From positions 1 through 64,000 of the forward strand of contig CAYWLS010000007.1 of the NCBI GenBank assembly GCA_964458605.1: DNA of 64,000 bases. The letters are read 5' to 3'. The position numbers and the translations under genes were made by a program. This DNA comes from JBBSNV01 sp964458605. GTDB taxonomy: Bacteria; Pseudomonadota; Alphaproteobacteria; Reyranellales; JAQSWP01. Numbering within the stretch: the first letter of the stretch is position 1; each line of letters begins with the position of its first letter. This document shows positions 58,354 to 64,000 of the stretch, piece by piece. A model generated the notes under the pieces. That model made no database searches, was not told the origin of the DNA, and was given only the letters and a program-made list of their open reading frames with translations.

Positions 58354-59226
58354 CTAAAGCCGTCCCGCCGCGCCCTCGGCCGCCGCGTTGCGCCAGATGC
58401 GTTCGCTGGCGGCCTCGTCCTCGGCGAACATCTCGCCGAAGCCGCGCGCGGCCACTTCGTGGCGCACCGCCTCGATCTGCTGCGGCGTGACCAGCCGGGC
58501 CCAGGCGCCGAGCTTGTCCTGGTTGAGCGGCTGACGCAGCGCGTCGAGCGTGGTGCTGGCCTTGCCGGTCACCGCCAGCACCTTGTCGAATTCGTCCTGC
58601 TTGCCGGCGAACCGGGCGACCTGGGGCTCCCATGGCAGCGCGATGAAATCGAGCACCTGGCGCATGGTGGCTTCCGGCGCGGTCACCAGCGTCTCGTAGC
58701 GCAGTTCCAGGTACTGGCTGCCGACGATGCCCAGGGCGGCGGCGTCGCGCCGGCCCTTGGCCACCACATTGCACCAGATGTCGGCGAAGCCGGACGGCCC
58801 GCCGGACTTGCCGCCGCGCTCGAGCGACGCGAAAACGTCCTTGGGATCGCGCACGATATGCAGGATATGGGCGCCCGGCCAGTAGGCCAGGATTTCCTTG
58901 ATGTGGGCGACGTTGCCGGGCGTCTTCTCGGCCCAGCGCGGCTTGCCCTGGCGCCGCGCCACTTCGCCCATGAACCGATCGAGCAGCGCCGCCGGACTGC
59001 TGGAGCGCGCCGCGAAGTCGTCGAGCAGGGCGCGATCGATCTCGAAAAAGCTCGCCAGCTTGTCCATGCGGTCTCTGAAGGCCGGCGTGTCGCGCCCGCG
59101 CGGATCGCACTCGAACCAATAGGTCTCCAGGCCGGAAGCGATGGCGGAATGCTGCGCCAGCATGGCGCGCAACAAGGTGGTGCCGGAACGGAAGGCGCCG
59201 CCGATGAAGGTGGGGCTGTTGATCAA
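58354..59226 (-). CDS. Sulfotransferase family protein (second, divergent type)
   Basis: 290 residues. GGAFRSGTTLLRAML at 9-23 is the PAPS loop and HIVRDPKDVFAS near residue 123 the 3'-phosphate motif. Start is TTG at 59226 with AGAGGAA eight bases upstream. It is only distantly like the preceding sulfotransferase and converges on it. Two sulfotransferases imply two sulfation positions or two acceptors. Confidence 0.85.
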   Translation of the reverse strand: MINSPTFIGGAFRSGTTLLRAMLAQHSAIASGLETYWFECDPRGRDTPAFRDRMDKLASFFEIDRALLDDFAARSSSPAALLDRFMGEVARRQGKPRWAEKTPGNVAHIKEILAYWPGAHILHIVRDPKDVFASLERGGKSGGPSGFADIWCNVVAKGRRDAAALGIVGSQYLELRYETLVTAPEATMRQVLDFIALPWEPQVARFAGKQDEFDKVLAVTGKASTTLDALRQPLNQDKLGAWARLVTPQQIEAVRHEVAARGFGEMFAEDEAASERIWRNAAAEGAAGRL

Positions 59227-59284
59227 CGCGTAATTCCTCTGGAACGGGGCTGGGCGGAAAGCGGCGGGCAGCCGGTCGCCGCTC

Positions 59285-60262
59285 TCAGCGCTGCCATTGC
59301 GACAACGGCAATTGCTCGAACATCGATTCGGCCGACCAGGCCGGGCTGCTGCCGCCGGGCAGGTCGTTGCAGGCGAAGCGGGCGAGGAACATCGGCCGCG
59401 TCAGGTCCTGGTTGGCGGCGCGCTCGGTGGTGAAGGCGTAGCGCAGGCCGCAGGCGGCGGCCACCTCGGCGGCGGCCGGCGGACAGGCTTCGCGCGAGCC
59501 GTAGGGATAGCTGAACGCGCGCAGGTTTCGGCAACCCCAATCCTGGAAAATTTCTACCGAGCGGCGGATCTGCAGGTCGATCTGGTCGGCCGGCAGGCGA
59601 CCCAGCACGAAATGGCGATGGCCGTGGCTGCCCAGGGCACCGGCCGCGTCGAGCGCCAGCATCTGCTGCCTGGTCATGTACAGGCTGCGGCTGACAGCCG
59701 CCTCGTCGAAATCGGCCAGCTCGGCCAGGGCCCGGTCGGCCAGCTCGGCCTGCTGCTCGGCGGTCAGCACGAAATTCAGCAGGTACTTGAGCTGGGCGTT
59801 CTGCGGGGAGTCGTATTTGTATTGCTGGCCGGCATTGGTGGTGTCGAAGCTCGCCAGGTCTATGTCGTGGTTGGCGGCATAGCCGGCCAGCACCGCCAGG
59901 ATCTCCTCCGGCGCGATCTGCGAGCGCAGGATATGGATCTTGTGCACGGTCTCGACCCTGGCCGAGGCGATGCAGGCGGTGTTGGGAAAGAAGATCGCCG
60001 GAATGCCCATCTCCCGGAGGATGGGCCAGGCGATGGTGAATTGCTCGGCCAGGCCGTCGTCGAAAGTCACGACGATGGCCCGTTCGGGCAACGGCCGGCC
60101 GCCGTCGAGCGCTTCGAGGATATCGTCGTTGCCGACGAATTCGCCGATCGACCCCAGGATTCGCAACTGTTCGCGGAACTGCTCGGGCGTCACCCCGAAG
60201 ATGCTGGGATATGGAGCCGCAAAACTGTCGCGGATATAGTGAAAATTGACAGCCACCAGCAT
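59285..60262 (-). CDS. Polysaccharide deacetylase (NodB-like)
   Basis: 325 residues, CE4-type. TFDDG at 66-70 has the metal/catalytic aspartates, SHGHRHF near residue 213 the metal histidines, and SYPYGSREA near 248 the substrate arginine. It removes N-acetyl groups from amino sugars. No clear signal peptide, so it may act on a cytoplasmic lipid-linked precursor or be exported by other means. Confidence 0.9.
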   Translation of the reverse strand: MLVAVNFHYIRDSFAAPYPSIFGVTPEQFREQLRILGSIGEFVGNDDILEALDGGRPLPERAIVVTFDDGLAEQFTIAWPILREMGIPAIFFPNTACIASARVETVHKIHILRSQIAPEEILAVLAGYAANHDIDLASFDTTNAGQQYKYDSPQNAQLKYLLNFVLTAEQQAELADRALAELADFDEAAVSRSLYMTRQQMLALDAAGALGSHGHRHFVLGRLPADQIDLQIRRSVEIFQDWGCRNLRAFSYPYGSREACPPAAAEVAAACGLRYAFTTERAANQDLTRPMFLARFACNDLPGGSSPAWSAESMFEQLPLSQWQR

Positions 60263-60392
60263 GGTACGCGCCGCGCCGTTTCGGGAAGCGCCGATAATGC
60301 GCCAACCGATTGGCGCCGTCGACCCGCTGAAACGCAGCGGTACCGTCCAGTGGTCAAGCGGAACGCACCGGAAATCGTCCGCAGGGAGCGTT

Positions 60393-61766
60393 TCAGCGCG
60401 ACTGGATCGCGAAAATATCGCGCGCGACCTGCCGCGCCTGAAGGTTGGCGAACCGTCCCGTGGCCAGGCGGAACAGCTCGACGCGCCGATTCACTTCGGC
60501 CAGGCCGATGCCCGGGAATTTATGCGCCGTATAGACCCGGCTGCTGGGGTTGGTCTTGATGCGCGTGCGCACCGCGCGCCCCAGGGCGCGGCGCTGCAGC
60601 CGCCACCAAGCCTTCAGCCAGCTTGCCGGTCCGGCCCAGGGCGCCGGCTTCAACCGATCGCGATACGTGTCGAGCGCGTCGAGGATGCGCTCGCAGCTCA
60701 GCTTGCCGTCGATCGAAGCGATCACGTTGCGCAGCAGCGCGTCCTGGGTCCCGGTCAGTTCGCGATCGGCGGCGCGCGGCTGCTGCAAGGTGCGGCGCAG
60801 CTCGCCGAACAGCGACTGCGTGTCGAAACACTGGCGGCTGAGCTCGTTGGGCAGGCCGATGTCGAACTGGTCCGACCGCGCCGGCCGGTAGGCGAAGGTC
60901 GGGGTGCCGACCACGGCGGCCTCGACGGCGCTGGTGCAGCCGTTATGGACCAGCGCGCGCGCCGCCAGCAGCCACGGCACCACCGGTCCCTCGTGCACGA
61001 CATGCACGTTGTCCAGCCCGGCGGCGGCGATGCGCCAGGTCTCGCGGTTCTCCGACGGATGGGGCCGCACCACGACGTTGAACGGCGCCATCGCCTGGCT
61101 GAGCGCCGGCAGCATGTCGAGGAAGGCCTCGAACAGCACGCGCTTGTGCGCCTGCATGCCCGATTTGTAATAGTTTGTCTGGTCCGACGGCGCCCAGTCG
61201 GCCACCTTGAAGCGCGAGTGGTTGGCGATGAAGTGGTTGACCGCGCTGAAATTGCTGTTGATCAGTACGAAGTCGCCGAAGCGCTGGCGGATCGCGGCGA
61301 CGTCGGATTCGTAGTAGCGCCGCAGTTCCGGCCGCATCATGTCGGCGCGCGGATTGCCCACCTCGAGCACCGGCTGCCCGTCATAGGCGGGCGAGCGGCG
61401 CCAGATCTGGGCGTTGTCGTGCCCCCAGGCGAAGAACAGCCGCACCCGCGACAGCGTCTGGCGTTCCAGCTTCATCAGGAACACGTCGTCGGAAAAGCGC
61501 ACCAGCGCCTCTTCGTCGAAGCCGACGATGGCGTGGCCCATCTTCTCCAGCAGCGAGAAGATCAGCCGGCTGCCCGAACGAATGCCCTTGGCGACGTAGA
61601 CCGAGCGCGGCAGCGACGTCAGGTGCCGGTGCATCGCGGTCCGGCCGCCCACGATCGGCTTCCAGCCGCGCTCCGCCGCCAGCAGCGCCAGCAGCAGCTT
61701 GCCGTCGAATTCCCGCTCCAGGGTCTCGACCGGGATCAGCAGATGGTTGGAAGGATCAAACGCCAT
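60393..61766 (-). CDS. Surface carbohydrate biosynthesis / CDP-glycerol-glycerophosphotransferase-like protein
   Basis: 457 residues with a GT-B-like layout. The C-terminal nucleotide-binding half has RPHPSENRETWRIAAAGL, HVVHEGPVVPWLLAARALVHNGCTSAVEAAVVGTPTFAYRP, the pattern of polysialyltransferase- and teichoic-acid-synthase-like families that occur with neuABC genes. It may link or polymerise the sugar. ATG 61766; a GTG 15 bases earlier is possible. Confidence 0.75.
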   Translation of the reverse strand: MAFDPSNHLLIPVETLEREFDGKLLLALLAAERGWKPIVGGRTAMHRHLTSLPRSVYVAKGIRSGSRLIFSLLEKMGHAIVGFDEEALVRFSDDVFLMKLERQTLSRVRLFFAWGHDNAQIWRRSPAYDGQPVLEVGNPRADMMRPELRRYYESDVAAIRQRFGDFVLINSNFSAVNHFIANHSRFKVADWAPSDQTNYYKSGMQAHKRVLFEAFLDMLPALSQAMAPFNVVVRPHPSENRETWRIAAAGLDNVHVVHEGPVVPWLLAARALVHNGCTSAVEAAVVGTPTFAYRPARSDQFDIGLPNELSRQCFDTQSLFGELRRTLQQPRAADRELTGTQDALLRNVIASIDGKLSCERILDALDTYRDRLKPAPWAGPASWLKAWWRLQRRALGRAVRTRIKTNPSSRVYTAHKFPGIGLAEVNRRVELFRLATGRFANLQARQVARDIFAIQSR

Positions 61767-61914
61767 CGTGGTTCGACTCACGCCCGTCGCCGGGCCGCGG
61801 CGCCCGATCGTACGGGACCGACGATATCGGGGCGGGCCGGATCAGCGCAGCGTATATCGGCAATCCGGCGCCGGCGGAAGAAGCATTTTCGGGGGCGACG
61901 GGCGGGCGCCGTCG

Positions 61915-62742
61915 CTAGCTGGCATGGAACGACCGGCCCCATTCGGACTGCGCGCCCTCGCGTTTGCCCAGCGGCGGCTCGGTCAGCTCGAACATGGTGA
62001 CGTCGGCCTCGGCGTCGTGGCGGCAGGAAAACGGCCGCTGGAAATTGCGCTGCAGGAAGCGGGCGTTGTTGGCGCGTCCGTCGACCAGGATGAAAGTGCC
62101 CGGCAGCAGGGTCGATTCCATCAGCAGGATGTCGGCGGCGATCACGGTGCGTTCGTCGACCGCGAAACTCAGGCCGTTGACTTCGCCCGAGACGTCGGCG
62201 GCCGCCGGGCCGTCGAGATAGATGAAGTCGGCCACCACGTTGGGCAGCCGGGCGTAGTAGTGGCAGAGGCGGCCGTTGAACGTGCCGGCCACCACCGGGC
62301 TGTAGGTGAAGTCGACCCGTGCGCGCAGCCCGTTGGGCAGTCGTGCGCGGGCCACTTCAATCCAGTGCCGGCTGGTGTCGACCGAGAACAGGCGGAAGGC
62401 GTTGCGGTTGCGCAGCTTGGGCCGGCTTGCGGTATCGCGATACTCGGCGTCGTTCTTGGCCAGCGCGTCGGCGATCACCGCCGTCGAGCAGCCGACGCCG
62501 AATTCCAGCACGGTCTGGCATTTGCGCTGCCGGATCAGCTGGTGCAGCCGCACCAGATCGCCGATCTGGGGATTGAGCGGCGGCGGATTGGCCGGATCGG
62601 CGCGCCGGCCGGCGCGGGCCAGTTCCTTGTCGAAATAGAAGCCCAGGCCCTCGCGCAGCCAGTAGGCCTGGCTGCTGCGGCTGGACATGCGGCAGGCCGC
62701 GGCGGCCCCCTCGTTGAGCTTGGTCTTGCTGCGGATGGTCAT
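61915..62742 (-). CDS. Class I SAM-methyltransferase-like protein
   Basis: 275 residues. VLEFGVGCSTAVIADAL near residue 78 is motif I; FSVDTSRHWIEVARARL, FIYLDGPAAADVSG (acidic post-motif) and FILVDGRANNARFLQRNF continue the Rossmann core, as in the Methyltransf_24 group. The glycan context suggests O-methylation. ATG 62742. No ribosome site is obvious. Confidence 0.75.
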   Translation of the reverse strand: MTIRSKTKLNEGAAAACRMSSRSSQAYWLREGLGFYFDKELARAGRRADPANPPPLNPQIGDLVRLHQLIRQRKCQTVLEFGVGCSTAVIADALAKNDAEYRDTASRPKLRNRNAFRLFSVDTSRHWIEVARARLPNGLRARVDFTYSPVVAGTFNGRLCHYYARLPNVVADFIYLDGPAAADVSGEVNGLSFAVDERTVIAADILLMESTLLPGTFILVDGRANNARFLQRNFQRPFSCRHDAEADVTMFELTEPPLGKREGAQSEWGRSFHAS

Positions 62743-62859
62743 GGCGATGGTAGGGGGCTTGGCTCGGCCTCGTATTGACAGCCGTTGCCGGCTTGTTTAG
62801 TCGCTCGCTGGCCAGCTCCCAAAATCGGGCGCAGCGGCCAGAACGGGTTTCCAGGGACG

Positions 62860-63768
62860 ATGACGCGCATCTCGGTGGTCATGCCGACTTTCAATCGTGC
62901 CGCGAGCCTCCGGCGCGCGATCGACAGCGTGTTGTGCCAGAGCCATCCTGACGTTGAACTGATTGTGGTCGACGACGGATCGCGCGACGCCACTTCCGAG
63001 GTCATACAGGGGTATGGCGACCGCCTGATCTATGTCCGCTTGGCGAACAACCGCGGCGGCAACCATGCCCGAAATCGCGGGGTCGAACGGGCCAGCGGCG
63101 AGATCGTCAGTTTCCTCGACAGCGACGACGAGTTCCTGCCGCACAAGCTGGCTTTCGTGGATCGATACTTCGCCGACTACCCGGCGGTGGACGCGCTGGT
63201 CGATTCCTTCGAGATCCGTTATCCGGCGAGCCTGAACCGGCCGGCCGTGCCGCGCCGCAATCCGGTGCTGCAGGACAGCGCCGCGCTGCGCGAGGCGGTG
63301 TTTTCGCGGCGCCTCTACAAGGCCACGCCGGCGATCAGCGCGCGCCGCCCGGCCCTGCTCGAGATCGGCATGTTCGACGAGACCCTGAAACGGCGGCAGG
63401 ACATGGATCTGATCCTGCGTCTCGGCAAGACGCATCGCTGCGCCTCGACCGATCAGATCCTGTGGATCAAGCACTGGACCGAGAACGCCATCTCCAGCAA
63501 GCAGAACACCTTCCTGCTCGCCACCATCGATATCTGCCAGCGCCACCCGGACTATCTGACGGTGCCGGCCTATCGGCGCGGTCTGGACCGCGATCTGGGC
63601 CGCCATTTCTGGCGCCTGCTGCGGGCGCGCCGTTTCGCCGACCTGCGCACCGATGCGCGGCGTTATCGCGAGTTCGGCCGGTTCGGCGGCTCGCCCTGGC
63701 TATTGATGCTGCAATACCTGAAGCAGCGGGGGCAGCGGCTGGTAGCGTCGGGTGGCGGCAGCCCATAG
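62860..63768 (+). CDS. GT2 family glycosyltransferase
   Basis: 302 residues. GT-A fold: RISVVMPTFNRAASLRRAIDSVL at the start, VVDDGSRDAT, RNRGVERASGEIVSFLDSDDE (DxD metal site) near residue 85. The C-terminal part is helical. ATG 62860 with CAGGGACG upstream. Its 3' end overlaps that of the convergent partial gene by 69 bases. Confidence 0.9.
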   Translation: MTRISVVMPTFNRAASLRRAIDSVLCQSHPDVELIVVDDGSRDATSEVIQGYGDRLIYVRLANNRGGNHARNRGVERASGEIVSFLDSDDEFLPHKLAFVDRYFADYPAVDALVDSFEIRYPASLNRPAVPRRNPVLQDSAALREAVFSRRLYKATPAISARRPALLEIGMFDETLKRRQDMDLILRLGKTHRCASTDQILWIKHWTENAISSKQNTFLLATIDICQRHPDYLTVPAYRRGLDRDLGRHFWRLLRARRFADLRTDARRYREFGRFGGSPWLLMLQYLKQRGQRLVASGGGSP

Positions 63769-64000
63769 CTGGGCCACCAGCAGGATGTTGTAGTAGCTCC
63801 AGGCCAGGAACAGTGCCGCCGGCATCTGCCACAGCGGCAGGTCGACCTGCTTGCCCTTGCCGATGATGCGCTTGGTCGAGCGCCACGATTTCTTGGCCCA
63901 GAACTGGAAGGCGAAGGCCAGCCGGCGCAGCTTGTTCTGGCTGATGGTCTGGGCGCCCTGGTAGTCGCGATCCAGGCCGGCGGTCCAGGCGCGCCAGATC
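63700..64000 (-). CDS. Partial gene, C-terminal 99 codons plus stop (5' end beyond window)
   Basis: The minus strand carries an open frame from the right edge to a TAG at 63702-63700. Translated, it ends with a basic segment (KKSWRSTKRIIGKGK), a hydrophobic stretch (LWQMPAALFLAWSYYNILL) and a short tail. It looks like the end of a membrane-associated enzyme, probably a glycosyltransferase by context, but there is too little to classify it. It overlaps the 3' end of the convergent GT2 gene. Confidence 0.6.
   Translation of the reverse strand, partial: IWRAWTAGLDRDYQGAQTISQNKLRRLAFAFQFWAKKSWRSTKRIIGKGKQVDLPLWQMPAALFLAWSYYNILLVAQLWAAATRRYQPLPPLLQVLQHQ

Overview
The window is a gene-dense (about 65-70% G+C by eye), chromosomal-looking stretch from an alphaproteobacterium, most likely a Rhodospirillales-type environmental heterotroph. 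That placement is inferred from the PhaR-type regulator, the DUF1289 and DUF985 genes, metX-metW coupling and the palindromic intergenic repeats; no rRNA or tRNA gene is present to confirm it. I see no phage, insertion sequence, integron or CRISPR array. Most long open frames opposite the genes are high-GC shadows and were left out.

Layout. 1-9.2 kb: metabolic singles, namely a ferritin-like diiron protein (cut by the left edge), WrbA quinone reductase, a SnoaL-like protein, malate synthase A, two envelope-type proteins of unknown function, a quinone oxidoreductase and two divergent enoyl-CoA hydratase/isomerases. 9.2-15.2 kb: a minus-strand block for lipid-linked sugar transfer (GT-C enzyme, DUF1289, methyltransferase, flippase-like membrane protein, dolichol-phosphate-mannose-synthase-like GT2, GT87). 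Its GT87 gene carries a -1 frameshift and its GT2 gene lacks a normal start codon. 15.2-24.8 kb: panE, an AAE3-like acyl-CoA ligase, then a polyhydroxyalkanoate (PHA) region (phaR, divergent phaE-like/phaC, an OmpA-type porin with a truncated paralogue, phaA, phaB). 24.8-32.5 kb: a TetR regulator with twin operators, small membrane proteins, an alpha/beta hydrolase, an acyl-CoA dehydrogenase, two tandem desaturase-like proteins and an EamA exporter. 32.8-36.2 kb: a glutathione-linked block (DUF985 cupin, two GSTs, GloB) with a divergent methyltransferase. 36.2-39.3 kb: a TetR gene preceded by a perfect palindrome, then a hydrolase and an MFS exporter.

39.3-44.3 kb: amino-acid synthesis, with metX-metW on minus facing chorismate mutase/degenerate prephenate-dehydratase-like, aromatic aminotransferase and prephenate dehydrogenase on plus. 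44.3-52.6 kb: a DUF559 gene bracketed by hairpins, gpt, two tandem EamA paralogues joined by stop/start overlaps to chaC, a MgtC/DUF4010 protein, malonyl-CoA decarboxylase, an acyl-CoA dehydrogenase and PrsW. 52.6-64 kb: a surface-glycan island. An apparent operon encodes a methyltransferase-like protein, a CMP-sugar synthetase, an Fe(II)/2-oxoglutarate oxygenase, a NeuB-type synthase, a NeuC-type epimerase and a sulfotransferase. It is followed by a second sulfotransferase, a polysaccharide deacetylase, a surface-carbohydrate protein, another methyltransferase-like protein, a GT2 and a gene cut by the right edge.

The most interesting system is this nonulosonic (sialic-acid-like) operon with an oxygenase between the cytidylyltransferase and synthase genes, plus sulfotransferases; together they could make a hydroxylated and/or sulfated surface sugar. 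Second-tier points are the short PhaE-like subunit overlapping phaC, the twin palindromic repeats at 824-959, the ATC-start GT2 and the chorismate mutase fused to a prephenate-dehydratase-like domain without its TRF motif.
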